Shown: positions 18,117 through 27,293 of the stretch, one piece after another
How positions within the stretch are numbered: position 1 is the first letter of the stretch
Layout of the letters: each line of letters opens with the position of its first letter
Source of the DNA: Candidatus Harpocratesius repetitus
GTDB lineage: Archaea; Asgardarchaeota; Lokiarchaeia; Sigyniarchaeales; Promethearchaeaceae
Assembly (NCBI GenBank): GCA_021498095.1
Contig: JAIZWK010000001.1
Span: 2,405,666 to 2,469,665, forward strand
Length of the DNA: 64,000 bases
Reading direction: 5' to 3'
Made by a program: the position numbers and the translations under genes
The notes under the pieces: generated by a model
What the model was told of the DNA's origin: nothing
Seen by the model: the letters and a program-made list of their open reading frames with translations, nothing else
Databases searched by the model: none

Positions 18117-20063
18117 TTACTGTGAATTAAAAAAAAGCAATTTATTTGGTTCATCTTTTAATAATTCTAAGTTTTGATAATATTCTCCTTTATCAGCAAA
18201 ATAAAGTAAATTATTTTCCACAATATTATTAAAGAAATGAGTTCCCAGCGAAATATCAGGAATCAAATGATCATGCATTTCTGCAATTTCTCCAATTATG
18301 CTAATTTTATTTATTTCTTCGTATGTAATAGGAACACCCAAATTAGGCGAACTCGTCCCCCATCTGCCTGGACCAATCAGCATGATGTTTTGCGAATGAG
18401 AACAATAATTAAGATTTATATTTCCAATAATACGAGCAATTAGATATTTTTCTTGAATACTTAATTCTGAATAATCATGAGGGGATATATAGATTAATCG
18501 ATCTACAAATACTTTTCGACTTGTACCAATTACTGGCCCTTTAAACTTTATTACTATGTAGGATTGCTCTATATTTTCGGGAGTTTTGATTCCCTTCGTT
18601 TCTTGAGTAACTTGGAATGGACGACATTGAAGTAAATGAATTGTATATTCTTCAAAAGATCGAAAATTAATTGTAAATTCAATATCTACTGGAAAAGAGT
18701 AAGCTTTTTGTAATTCAGATAAAATATCACCGAGATCTTGAAGAACCTTTGAGTTATTTAAAATAGGTGTTAAGGTTAGAATAGAAGTAAACGAATGTTT
18801 CAAACCCAGCTGTTGAGCTCGCCGCTCAGCACCCGGATCAGCAGTAACAAATAAATTAATGGGAATATCAAGATTCATGTGAAAAAATCGATGATAAGGT
18901 ATTGATTCTAATTTGTTAGTTTTTAGATTAAGAACATCGATATAATATTGAGAATATTTTCTAATTTCAGATAAATCTTTTGAAATGCGTAGGTTTGGTG
19001 CATTTAAAGCTACTAAGCAGGTATAATCATCTCCTGTACGATCTACTGCTCGAGTGCCTAATCCGAAAACTAATCTCAAGAAGCCTGAATTTGGGTCTAT
19101 TTTTTCATCCCAAACAAAGGGATTATAAGAAAATCCAACTCCTGCAATGTGAGGAAGAAAATATTGACCATAATCAATGCCTGATACTCTTTGCACTAAT
19201 AGAGCCATTTCTTCATCTTTTACTAATAAATTACGATCTTGGCGATATAACAAAGCTTCTCGGGAAACAGCACTTGCATATATCCGTTTTATTGCTGAAA
19301 TAAAATTTTCTAAACGCTGTTCAGGTGTACCTTGATTGGGACAGAAAATCGTTTCATATTTTCCAGAAAATGAATTTCCGAATGCATCTTCTTGTAAACT
19401 ACTGGATCGAACAACAATTGGTGATTGACCGAAATAATTCAGCATTTCTCGGAATTGTCGAATTATATAGCGTTCAAATTTGCCATTTAAGATTTTTCTT
19501 TGGATGTCTTGCAATCCTTGTAAAAATGTATCTTTATTTGTTAAGCGCTTTCGATCTTCCCAACAATCGTTCAAAATCAAGAATGTATAGAAAAAATGTG
19601 AGCCAATGAAAAATGAATCATGCTGTTCAAGTCTTTCTTTCATCTCTGGCTTATTTTTTCTAATTATTGCTCTTGCAATTAAGAAACCTGATGCTTTTCC
19701 CCCAATTTGACCCGTTCCTATCATTCTTTTTCCGATTTTGATTAAATTTCTTAACGATAAATAGTTAACTGCCAAAATTCGCATTCTATCATCATCGGGT
19801 AAAACCTTGCGAATTAGTTTATTTTTTAACAATTCTATCTTTATTTTAATTTCATTTTCTTGTTCTTGGATATATTCTATACCTTGTTGTAGATTTTGTT
19901 GTTGTTCTTGTTGTAGATTTTGTTGTTGTTCTTGCTGTAGATTTTGTTCTGTTTTCAGTTCTGCATTTTTTTCTAGATTTTGTTCTTCAAATTGATAATT
20001 CGATTCTTTAAGTTTTTCCATCAAATCTTGGGCTTTTTTAAAATCGACGAACCATGAATCCAT
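18117..20063 (-). CDS. PEP/pyruvate-binding (PPDK N-terminal-like) domain protein, C-terminal part of a split gene
   Basis: The 648-aa ORF has the ATP-grasp/PEP-synthase N-terminal module: GQIGGKASGFLIAR, QSPIVVRSSSLQEDAFGNSFSGKYET and MALLVQRVSG, then a second half with VDIEFTINF and HLLQCRPFQ. It lacks the C-terminal PEP-utiliser swivel and barrel, so it is unlikely to be a complete pyruvate phosphate dikinase. The frame is open upstream of the ATG all the way to the TAG of the preceding KaiC-like ORF (38 codons, LTPVRESGTITRIIKKTPLP...) with no other start. I infer that 18117-20762 is one gene whose reading frame is broken by TAG. A QQNLQQEQ repeat lies near the ORF start. Confidence 0.82.
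   Translation of the reverse strand: MDSWFVDFKKAQDLMEKLKESNYQFEEQNLEKNAELKTEQNLQQEQQQNLQQEQQQNLQQGIEYIQEQENEIKIKIELLKNKLIRKVLPDDDRMRILAVNYLSLRNLIKIGKRMIGTGQIGGKASGFLIARAIIRKNKPEMKERLEQHDSFFIGSHFFYTFLILNDCWEDRKRLTNKDTFLQGLQDIQRKILNGKFERYIIRQFREMLNYFGQSPIVVRSSSLQEDAFGNSFSGKYETIFCPNQGTPEQRLENFISAIKRIYASAVSREALLYRQDRNLLVKDEEMALLVQRVSGIDYGQYFLPHIAGVGFSYNPFVWDEKIDPNSGFLRLVFGLGTRAVDRTGDDYTCLVALNAPNLRISKDLSEIRKYSQYYIDVLNLKTNKLESIPYHRFFHMNLDIPINLFVTADPGAERRAQQLGLKHSFTSILTLTPILNNSKVLQDLGDILSELQKAYSFPVDIEFTINFRSFEEYTIHLLQCRPFQVTQETKGIKTPENIEQSYIVIKFKGPVIGTSRKVFVDRLIYISPHDYSELSIQEKYLIARIIGNINLNYCSHSQNIMLIGPGRWGTSSPNLGVPITYEEINKISIIGEIAEMHDHLIPDISLGTHFFNNIVENNLLYFADKGEYYQNLELLKDEPNKLLFFNSQ
19886..19955 (-). 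repeat. 24-bp in-frame repeat encoding (QNLQQEQQ)n
   Basis: About 2.5 copies of a 24-bp unit encode a Gln-rich linker before the ATP-grasp module of the PPDK-like protein. Confidence 0.8.
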
Positions 20064-20177
20064 TCTTCTAACTGTAAAATTTAATTCTGGAAGAGGTGTC
20101 TTCTTGATTATTCTGGTTATTGTCCCACTTTCCCGAACAGGCGTAAGTTTTCCTTCTAAACCTTCTGATCGATCCCA

Positions 20178-20762
20178 CTAATGAAGCATGTGGATACTTG
20201 AAGAATGTCTATTTTCGACTTTCTCAGGATAAATATAATAATTGATTGTATTTATATGAGGATAAACATTAATAACAATTTGTGCCGTGTTTTGAATATT
20301 TCTTAATGAATGGGATAAATTTTGATTCTGTAAAAGAGAAAAATAGGCTAATGCTTTCATTTTATGCAAATAGGGACAAATTAATAGAAAGAAATTTGCA
20401 ACCATTACATCACTATACCAATCAACTATGAGATCATTTAGTAAGTCAAAAATATAATAGACATAAGGGCCTTGTTGTTCTATAATTTGAATAATTTGAG
20501 CAACAAAGTCTTCAAAACCTTCAGCAGGGTTCAAGAAAATGGTCGTTGCGGCATATTCATCTTTTATTACTTTTTTCTGATTCCCAAATCGGAAATAAAC
20601 CAAATTACACCTAGATTTATTAGCAAAACGAGCAAAATATTCGACAAATGGAATATAATCATCAATTGAAGAAATTTGCCAAACGAAATTATCGCCTGGT
20701 TTTATCCCTTGTAAAAGAGAATCCAGTTCTTCTAATCCTGTACTAATTTTTTTTTCATCCAT
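20178..20762 (-). CDS. KaiC/RecA-like domain, N-terminal part of a split gene
   Basis: A KaiC-like pattern opens the protein: STGLEELDSLLQGIKPGDNFVWQISS, then strands NLVYFRFG and VYYIFDLLNDLIVDWYSD. The usual Walker A GxxGxGKT is absent, so it is probably a non-ATPase relative. I recall proteins in which this domain directly precedes a PEP/pyruvate-binding domain, with a region like KVENRHS...H-W at the joint. Here the joint reads SSSIHMLH-TAG-WDRSEG, in one frame with the next ORF. I prefer the ATG at 20762, with GAGGGG just upstream, over the TTG at 20771. Translation may end at TAG, read through, or the stop may be a recent mutation or sequencing error. Confidence 0.75.
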   Translation of the reverse strand: MDEKKISTGLEELDSLLQGIKPGDNFVWQISSIDDYIPFVEYFARFANKSRCNLVYFRFGNQKKVIKDEYAATTIFLNPAEGFEDFVAQIIQIIEQQGPYVYYIFDLLNDLIVDWYSDVMVANFFLLICPYLHKMKALAYFSLLQNQNLSHSLRNIQNTAQIVINVYPHINTINYYIYPEKVENRHSSSIHMLH

Positions 20763-20771
20763 ACCCCTCAA

Positions 20772-21115
20772 TCACCATATCAACATTTCATGTAAAAAGA
20801 TTTCTCAAACAAATGGGGTTTTCTTAATATTTTGATTCAATCACCTAATGGGTGAAATTTATATGAAATTCATCCGATTTTCCTTTAATTTCAGTTTATA
20901 CTTCCTTTAATTTCACTAATAATTTGATGTGAATTAAAAATTTAAATCTTGATCAATTGATCAGTAAGTGAATTGTCTTGTGCTTTTAAATTGCGAATAT
21001 TTGCTTAAAACTTGATTATATCAAGCAATAGATTTTAAAATAAAAAACAATCTTGAACTTCTGATCTAATAAATAAAAATAAAAAAAATCAATCATGAAA
21101 TAATTAATAAATTTT
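20772..21115. other. Intergenic, no feature seen
   Basis: About 340 A+T-rich bases between two minus-strand genes; probably holds the promoter of the KaiC-like/PPDK-like gene. No ORF or repeat of note. Confidence 0.5.
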
Positions 21116-22144
21116 TTAAATGTATTCAACAGTAGTGGTACCGGTTTTCAAGAGATCGCTTAGATTTTTCCTGATTTCATTGACATTCCCAACGTGAAAC
21201 TTAAAAAGATAAATAAACGTAAGTACAATGCTGGGAAATGCAATGATAACAATAAATCCGAATAAATATGCTCCTGCAAGTAAGTACACTTCAGCTGGCC
21301 CTAAACTATGGATATTTTCTTGTAAAGTTTGAATGTTTTGAAGGAGAAATCCATAGCCAAACATTATACCTCCTGTTCCTAAAAATTTCCTTAAAGTTCC
21401 CTTTCGAATTAACAATCCAACATTTTCACTGTTATGGTCAGGATCAATCGATTTTATACAAGCATCCTGCATTATCCATAAGGTTGGAATTAACCAACTC
21501 GAAAGTAGAGGGGAAATAAACACAATAATTATAATTATTTTTAATAAATTTTGACCTTCTTCAACAGTAGAAATAGGGGAAATCCATGTGAAAATCATAC
21601 CTACTAGCGAAGTAATCGCAAGTGATGCGGAAATTACATCAAAAATCCTATTTCCAATATCTTTCATTTTATTTGCATTTAAATTCGTTGGAACGCGTTC
21701 AATATAGTATGTTTTAGTTGGATCATATTTTAAATCCATCAAAAAATTCAAAACTTTCCAGAAAACAGAGATCTTTAATTTTTCCTTTGGTTGTTGCTTA
21801 TTTTTTTTGTTTTTTTTTTCTATATTGTATTTGTAATTTTTAACTAAAGGAACTAAATCGCGCTTAAAAAAAATCATTCCAATTTTCTTCCATAAAATAG
21901 GAATCAAAAAAAAGATGATTGGACTAAGTAATATTGCCCAAATCCCAATTGGTCGAAAGTATAGTAATAATAAACCCACAGTAATTACTGTAAAATAAAG
22001 GATTTTATGTATCACGTTTAGTTTCTCTAAGCGAAATTCGATAATTTTTTCTGCCTTTTCGATAGTATTCAAGTCAGGATTAGAAATTACGAAATTATCC
22101 GCTTGAATAGAATTGTCTGTAATATTATAATTATTATCGCTCAT
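21116..22144 (-). CDS. Multi-pass membrane protein of unknown function
   Basis: About 342 aa from the internal ATG at 22144 (MSDNNYN); the track start at 22183 adds a hydrophobic stretch with no support either way. At least six membrane segments are visible, in pairs: ILYFTVITVGLLLLYF and IWAILLSPIIFFLIPIL, then IISASLAITSLVGMIF and IIIIVFISPLLSSWLIP, then YLLAGAYLFGFIVIIAFPS and IVLTFIYLF. A lysine-rich cytosolic loop (KNYKYNIEKKNKKNKQQ) separates the first pair. No transporter or enzyme motif is recognised. Monocistronic as far as can be seen. Confidence 0.7.
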   Translation of the reverse strand: MSDNNYNITDNSIQADNFVISNPDLNTIEKAEKIIEFRLEKLNVIHKILYFTVITVGLLLLYFRPIGIWAILLSPIIFFLIPILWKKIGMIFFKRDLVPLVKNYKYNIEKKNKKNKQQPKEKLKISVFWKVLNFLMDLKYDPTKTYYIERVPTNLNANKMKDIGNRIFDVISASLAITSLVGMIFTWISPISTVEEGQNLLKIIIIIVFISPLLSSWLIPTLWIMQDACIKSIDPDHNSENVGLLIRKGTLRKFLGTGGIMFGYGFLLQNIQTLQENIHSLGPAEVYLLAGAYLFGFIVIIAFPSIVLTFIYLFKFHVGNVNEIRKNLSDLLKTGTTTVEYI

Positions 22145-22196
22145 AAAAAATACTGGAATTTTGTTCCTAAAAAATATACTCAAAAAAATTTTTTTA

Positions 22197-22442
22197 TTAA
22201 AATAATTTATTCAAATAACTTGATTTTTCTTTGATAATTTTAGAAAGAGTATCAATTGATTGTGAAAAATATGGACATATGCGCGCTATGCAAACTGCTT
22301 CTTCTAAATTTGTTTGAAAATCATTGAATGTACAACAGATATGATATTCATCACCGATGACTTCAATTTTTTCCGCATGTATACAACGAGAGCACGGTAG
22401 AACCACTAATGCCAGATTCTCCCTACATTCTAATTTTTCCAT
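22197..22442 (-). CDS. Small cysteine-rich protein
   Basis: I trimmed the track ORF to the ATG at 22442 (MEKLECRENLALVVLPC), giving 81 aa; the upstream part is hydrophobic nonsense and overlaps the divergent promoter. The protein has six cysteines, including LPCSRCIHAEKI and ICCTFND, and later CIARICPYF, which suggests a zinc or Fe-S site. No family recognised. Divergent from the phosphoesterase gene. Confidence 0.6.
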   Translation of the reverse strand: MEKLECRENLALVVLPCSRCIHAEKIEVIGDEYHICCTFNDFQTNLEEAVCIARICPYFSQSIDTLSKIIKEKSSYLNKLF

Positions 22443-22575
22443 GATTCTCAAACTTATTATAAGAACACACAAACAAAATTCATATTGATTCCAATTATTC
22501 CAAAAAATTAATACAAACTTTACAATTTGGTAACAAACTTTTTTTCCATGTATCATTCTATTAATATTAATTAAG

Positions 22576-24258
22576 ATGCCTCTTCGAAATCTCTTGGGAA
22601 TGCCCAATTATGTTCGATATACAAAAACCTTGAAATTACCACGAATTAAGTCTGGTAATTTCCCAAACCGTAGAATTGTTTTGATTTCTGACACTCACAT
22701 AAGTTCAGGAACAAATTCCAGTTTTAATTGCGTGATGTTTCGAAAAGGATTAGAAGAGATTTCTCAAATTCCCGATGTCGACTATATTATTCATCTTGGA
22801 GATCTAACTCATGATGGAACTTATATGGAATATGAAATCGCCTTAGACATGATTAGGAAAATAAATTCGGAGAAATTTTATATCATTCCAGGCAATCATG
22901 ATGCAAGAAATGTAGGTTATTTATTATTTGAAGAATTAGTGGGAAAACGTACTTTTGAAATTGAAGAACCGCATCTTTATATTTTAGGTGTAGATTCGAG
23001 TATCCCAGATCAAAATACTGGTCGAATTGGTTCAAGAGCTTTGGCATATAGTGAAAAAGCTTTTGAAGATCATACAGATCAAATTAAAATTTTCGCTTTT
23101 CACCATCAATTAATACCTATTCCTTATACTGGTAGGGAGCGTTCGGCTATTTATGATGCTGGAGACGCTCTTGAAATGGCACTGCGCACAAATGTTGATC
23201 TAATCTTGAATGGACATCGTCACATTTCTAATATCTATACCTGTTCGAGTGGAACAAGTGATTTAGTAATTTTTAATTCAGGTACTCTTTCTGCAAATAA
23301 GACACGCTATAGAGAATTGTTTACTTACACAGTTTTAGATATCGAAGAAAATTACGCTAAATTTATAACTAAAAAGTTAATGGATGGGAATTATATTGAA
23401 CGAAGACGTTATATTCACCAACGATTTCAGCCATTTCAATTTAATAATATTTCTTCAAATTTAGATGAAAAAGTAAAACCAGATTTAAATTCTATGAAAC
23501 CAATTGCAAAAATTGTTCATGCAGGAAACTCTCATTTTGGTGCTTCTTATTTTCTTTCAGATATTTTCTTACATGCTGTTAGACAAATAAATAGTTGGAA
23601 TCCAGATATTTTTATCTTTACTGGATCATTAACTGGAGGAAATAGAGCAGAAGAATATGAATTAGCAAAAAAGCAACTAGCTGGGATAAAGACTTTGCAA
23701 ATTATACTACCCGGATTTAAAGATTTGACAAAATATGGATGGGATCGATTTTCTAATTATTTTAGTGAAACTGAACCAAATTTTGAAAATGAAAATTTAA
23801 GAATATTAGGATTAAATACTGTGGATCCTCATATTAGCAATGGTGCTGTAGGTAGAAAACGAATGAAAGAAATCACTGAATTTTTTTCAGAGAAAGTCGA
23901 TTCAAAAATAAATATAATTGCAATGAATCACCGTTTAATTCCTTCACCTAAACTTAAGTTTGAAAAGATTCTTGAAGATTCGGGTAGTGTACTAAAGAAT
24001 TTTACCGATCCTAGTAATAATATTAATTTGATCTTGATGGGTAAGAACAATATTGGATTTTCATTACAACTTGAAGAAACAATTCTATCTTTTACAGGTT
24101 CTCTTTCTTCAATTCAATGTGTTCGCCCACATTTTCACACTTTCAATAAAATATACATTTTTTCTAACAGTTCTATATCTGTATATGAACATGTAATTGA
24201 ACATAATAAATCATATCTTTTAGGTCATTTTTGGCAATCCACAACTGCAAGTAGATAA
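22576..24258 (+). CDS. Tandem calcineurin-like phosphoesterase, second domain degenerate
   Basis: 560 aa. The first domain has the complete metallophosphoesterase set: ISDTH, HLGDLTHDG, IPGNHD, FHHQ and NGHRH, so it should bind two divalent metals and hydrolyse phosphoester bonds (nucleotide, phosphoprotein or phospholipid substrate unknown). The second domain keeps the order of strands but the metal ligands are replaced: AGNSHF for D-x-H, FTGSLTGG for GD, LPGFKDL for GNHD, and MGKNNIG for GxH; only MNHRL remains. It is probably a structural or regulatory pseudo-enzyme copy. The next gene starts 2 bases after its stop, so they form an operon. Confidence 0.85.
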   Translation: MPLRNLLGMPNYVRYTKTLKLPRIKSGNFPNRRIVLISDTHISSGTNSSFNCVMFRKGLEEISQIPDVDYIIHLGDLTHDGTYMEYEIALDMIRKINSEKFYIIPGNHDARNVGYLLFEELVGKRTFEIEEPHLYILGVDSSIPDQNTGRIGSRALAYSEKAFEDHTDQIKIFAFHHQLIPIPYTGRERSAIYDAGDALEMALRTNVDLILNGHRHISNIYTCSSGTSDLVIFNSGTLSANKTRYRELFTYTVLDIEENYAKFITKKLMDGNYIERRRYIHQRFQPFQFNNISSNLDEKVKPDLNSMKPIAKIVHAGNSHFGASYFLSDIFLHAVRQINSWNPDIFIFTGSLTGGNRAEEYELAKKQLAGIKTLQIILPGFKDLTKYGWDRFSNYFSETEPNFENENLRILGLNTVDPHISNGAVGRKRMKEITEFFSEKVDSKINIIAMNHRLIPSPKLKFEKILEDSGSVLKNFTDPSNNINLILMGKNNIGFSLQLEETILSFTGSLSSIQCVRPHFHTFNKIYIFSNSSISVYEHVIEHNKSYLLGHFWQSTTASR

Positions 24259-24260
24259 TT

Positions 24261-24566
24261 ATGCTGACACAAAGAAGAATTTTCTCAATTGGAATAGCGA
24301 TGGTAATCATATTTGGAATAATTTCTGGAGCTACTGGTTATTTTATATTTAGATTCTTTCCAGATTTTTCTATCCATTGGGTTTTAGGAGGTTTTACTTT
24401 TCTATTTTGGTGTTCTTTATTTGTTTATTTCCTACCTAATAATTACCCTTTAGGCCAAAAAAAGGATATTTTACTCAGATCTGGATATTTATCTGTGATA
24501 TTTCTTATATTTTATATCCCGTGTTATTTTCTTGGATTTTCTATTTTTTTCAAAATAGGATGGTGA
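24261..24566 (+). CDS. Small membrane protein, 3 helices
   Basis: 101 aa, with hydrophobic segments ~8-30 (FSIGIAMVIIFGIISGATGYFI is longer than one helix), ~40-57 (WVLGGFTFLFWCSLFVYFL) and ~73-97 (SGYLSVIFLIFYIPCYFLGF). No motif is visible. Two bases separate it from the phosphoesterase gene, so the two are probably co-translated. Confidence 0.65.
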   Translation: MLTQRRIFSIGIAMVIIFGIISGATGYFIFRFFPDFSIHWVLGGFTFLFWCSLFVYFLPNNYPLGQKKDILLRSGYLSVIFLIFYIPCYFLGFSIFFKIGW

Positions 24567-24668
24567 TAACAGATTTCTAAAAATAAATTATTTTCAATTA
24601 AATTTCACTCGAATACATTCTTTCAAAAGTCCTTTAAAAGACTAATTTCAAAGTCATTCAAACATTGG

Positions 24669-25877
24669 GTGTTCTATTTCACAATTTTTATGATCTTGAG
24701 TTGTTCTTTTTCGAATTTAATAATGTTTTCTGGGAAGAATAATAACAAATTTTCATCACTTCTCTCATCTCCTCGAGATTTTGATATTATTCAAGATGGC
24801 GAATTTAAAAATTCCTTCATAGTTCTCGATGGAGTTAATCAATTGAAAATTATTTCTCAAAATAATAAAATTCTGGCAGAGAATGTTCTTCAAATTCCTT
24901 ATGTTAGTGATATAGAAATGGGACCTAATAATACAATTTTTATTGTTGATCAATTACAAGATAAAATAATACAAGTTCCACTTTCAAATGTATCACACGT
25001 TCTTTGGCAGTGGAATGCACATAATCCTGCAGATATCAATTGGTCAGAGTGGCTTTCTCATCAATATTGGGATAATAATTCTGTACTATCATTTTCAAAA
25101 AGTGTAAATTCATCTGATTTCTTTTTGGGTATAAGTTCAATTCAATTATTAAATGGTTCACAACAAGCACAAAATGCTTCATCTCTTTTAGTTTGCTGTG
25201 AATCTTTTAACTTTATTTTTGAATTAACTATTTCTGAAACATCTGAAATTATATGGTCTTACGGTAAATACATTAAATATGATTCTCTTGAATCTCCTCG
25301 GGTTGCATTATTAGCTCCAACTTCAGATCTATTTATTGGTGAACGCGATTCTCACCTTATTAGTCGAATTAATTATCCTTCTAGATTTTTAATGTCCTAT
25401 TATTCGCGTACTTTTCCGAATGGTTTTGTGAAAGAAATTCAAGATATCGATTGGATTTCTCAAAACATGATATTGGTTGCATCATTTGGTACTCCTGGTC
25501 TTTCTTTGGTTAATATGAGTTGGCCTTCTTCTTCAAAATCATTTGATTCTTTAGATATTGCCACTCCACAAGCTATAATGCATAATTCTTCCAAGATTTT
25601 TGTTTTAGATGAAAAAAGCTCTTCAATTTATATTTTAGATTCTTATTCTTTTGAAGTGGAGAAACAAATTGGTGAATCTTGGAGAAATTCTCGACTTTCT
25701 TTTGAATTTATTTTCCCAATTGGATATTTAGTTGGTGTATTTTTGTTGATATTTTGGAAATCTCCCCCAATGAAAAGAGATCTATTGATTACAAATATTA
25801 TTTTCTTTGGAGTGATAATTATATTATTTATTCAAAGGCAGACTCTTCTTTATATTCTTTATTGGCATTTTTCTTAA
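24669..25877 (+). CDS. Membrane-anchored propeller protein (arylsulfotransferase-like fold)
   Basis: 402 aa. GTG start at 24669, preceded by GGGTG-type sequence; the frame is open further upstream but has no start codon. N-terminal signal/anchor FYFTIFMILSCSFSNLIMF, then repeated beta strands (NNTIFIVDQLQDKIIQVPL; FNFIFELTISETSEIIWSYGKY) resembling the blades of ASST/TolB-like propellers. Two C-terminal helices follow (FIFPIGYLVGVFLLIFW and LLITNIIFFGVIIILFI). The catalytic histidines of arylsulfotransferases are not evident, so I would not assign enzyme activity. It probably faces outward. Confidence 0.65.
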   Translation: MFYFTIFMILSCSFSNLIMFSGKNNNKFSSLLSSPRDFDIIQDGEFKNSFIVLDGVNQLKIISQNNKILAENVLQIPYVSDIEMGPNNTIFIVDQLQDKIIQVPLSNVSHVLWQWNAHNPADINWSEWLSHQYWDNNSVLSFSKSVNSSDFFLGISSIQLLNGSQQAQNASSLLVCCESFNFIFELTISETSEIIWSYGKYIKYDSLESPRVALLAPTSDLFIGERDSHLISRINYPSRFLMSYYSRTFPNGFVKEIQDIDWISQNMILVASFGTPGLSLVNMSWPSSSKSFDSLDIATPQAIMHNSSKIFVLDEKSSSIYILDSYSFEVEKQIGESWRNSRLSFEFIFPIGYLVGVFLLIFWKSPPMKRDLLITNIIFFGVIIILFIQRQTLLYILYWHFS

Positions 25878-25942
25878 TTTTTGAAAACGCAAAGTTTTTG
25901 GTTTTTTGTATATTTTCATTTAGTATTGGGTGATTAAGACCT

Positions 25943-27166
25943 ATGAAAAAAGTAGAACTTCTTGCGCCAGCCCAAAACAAGAAATCTATCCAAGCAGTTG
26001 CACCATTTGCCAATGCTGTTTATTTTGGAAGTGATGCTTTGAATATGCGAATGAATGCGGATAATTTCTCTTTGCAGGATCTTAAGCCCATTGTTTCTTT
26101 CTGCCATGATTTGAATCTACGTGCTTATTTAACAACTAATGTAATAATTTATGAAAACGAACTTAATTATTTAGAAAATCTATTTCAAACTGCAAAAATT
26201 GCTGAAATCGATGCAGTTATAGTACATGATCTTGCTGCTGTTGAATTAGCGCGAGAAATGGGCATACCTTTTCATATTTCTACACAAGCAAGTGTTTCAA
26301 ATTCTCGTGCTGCAAAATTTTATGAAAAACTTGGTGCAAAAAGAATTATTCTTGCGCGGGAATGTTCTCTTGCTCAAATTAAAGAAATTGGGCAGAAATT
26401 GACAGACGCTGAAATCGAAACTTTTGTTCATGGTGCCCAATGCACTTCAGTTTCAGGAAGATGTTATTTTTCAGCATATGTTTATGACGATCCTGTATGT
26501 TCTGCAAATCGAGGAAGATGTCTACAACCTTGTCGACACAAATGGACTTTGAAGCATTATTCCGGAGTAGAAATCGATTATAGTGAAGGTTTTTTCTTAA
26601 ATTCAAAAGATCTTTGCATGATTGCTCACATACCTAAACTTATTGATGCAAACATTGCTTCATTCAAAATCGAAGGAAGAATGCGAGATCCTCATTATAT
26701 CGAAATTGTTTCCCAATGTTATCGAGAAGCCATTGATGCCACATACTCGGGGACTTTCTCTAAAGAAATGGTTGATTCATGGATGGAAAGATTAGAGAAA
26801 GTTTATAATCGTGGATTTTCAACTGGTTTTTATTTTCAGCGACCTGGCCCTGAAGATATTTCAGTAAATCAATCAGGAAATCAAGCAAAAACAAAGAAAG
26901 TCCAAATTGGAAAGGTGATTGCATATTATCGGGAAGTTAAAGTTGCAAAAATTGCACTTCACACCGGTAGATTACATTTAGGTGATGAAATAGTTTTTGA
27001 AGGATCGAAATTGGGCACTTATTTACGGCAAAACATACAATCAATGCAGTTTAAAACTAAGTCTATTACCGAAACACCCCAAATCCCCCCTAATAGAAGC
27101 GTAATTATTACAACCAAGGTGGATAAACCTGTAAAAAAAGGAGATTGGGTCTACCAATATAATTAG
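25943..27166 (+). CDS. U32 family peptidase/RNA hydroxylase-like protein
   Basis: 407 aa with the U32 hallmarks: ELLAPAQNKKSIQAV at the start, NAVYFGSDALNMRMNADNF, FHISTQASVSN, and the signature VHGAQCTSVSGRCYFSAY followed by ANRGRCLQPCRH, whose cysteines fit an Fe-S or metal site. A C-terminal beta-barrel (KKVQIGKVIAYYREVKVAKI) is also typical. Bacterial members of this group (TrhP, RlhA) act in 5-hydroxylation of tRNA or rRNA pyrimidines; others are annotated as collagenase-type peptidases. An RNA modification role is the more likely here. Confidence 0.9.
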   Translation: MKKVELLAPAQNKKSIQAVAPFANAVYFGSDALNMRMNADNFSLQDLKPIVSFCHDLNLRAYLTTNVIIYENELNYLENLFQTAKIAEIDAVIVHDLAAVELAREMGIPFHISTQASVSNSRAAKFYEKLGAKRIILARECSLAQIKEIGQKLTDAEIETFVHGAQCTSVSGRCYFSAYVYDDPVCSANRGRCLQPCRHKWTLKHYSGVEIDYSEGFFLNSKDLCMIAHIPKLIDANIASFKIEGRMRDPHYIEIVSQCYREAIDATYSGTFSKEMVDSWMERLEKVYNRGFSTGFYFQRPGPEDISVNQSGNQAKTKKVQIGKVIAYYREVKVAKIALHTGRLHLGDEIVFEGSKLGTYLRQNIQSMQFKTKSITETPQIPPNRSVIITTKVDKPVKKGDWVYQYN

Positions 27167-27293
27167 ATCATATAAATAAGTTATTTTTTATCAGTATTTA
27201 TATCAAAGATCCCTTTGTGATATAATGCAGAACTTTCAATTGTATTTTTCTTATAAAGAATACCTTTTAATTTTAAGTAGATACCCGTTACAT

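Noticed and set aside
18117-20762. Pyrrolysine at the TAG of the KaiC-like/PEP-binding gene
   Set aside because: TAG ends several clearly complete genes in this window, and no pyl gene is visible; kept only as one thing to exclude.
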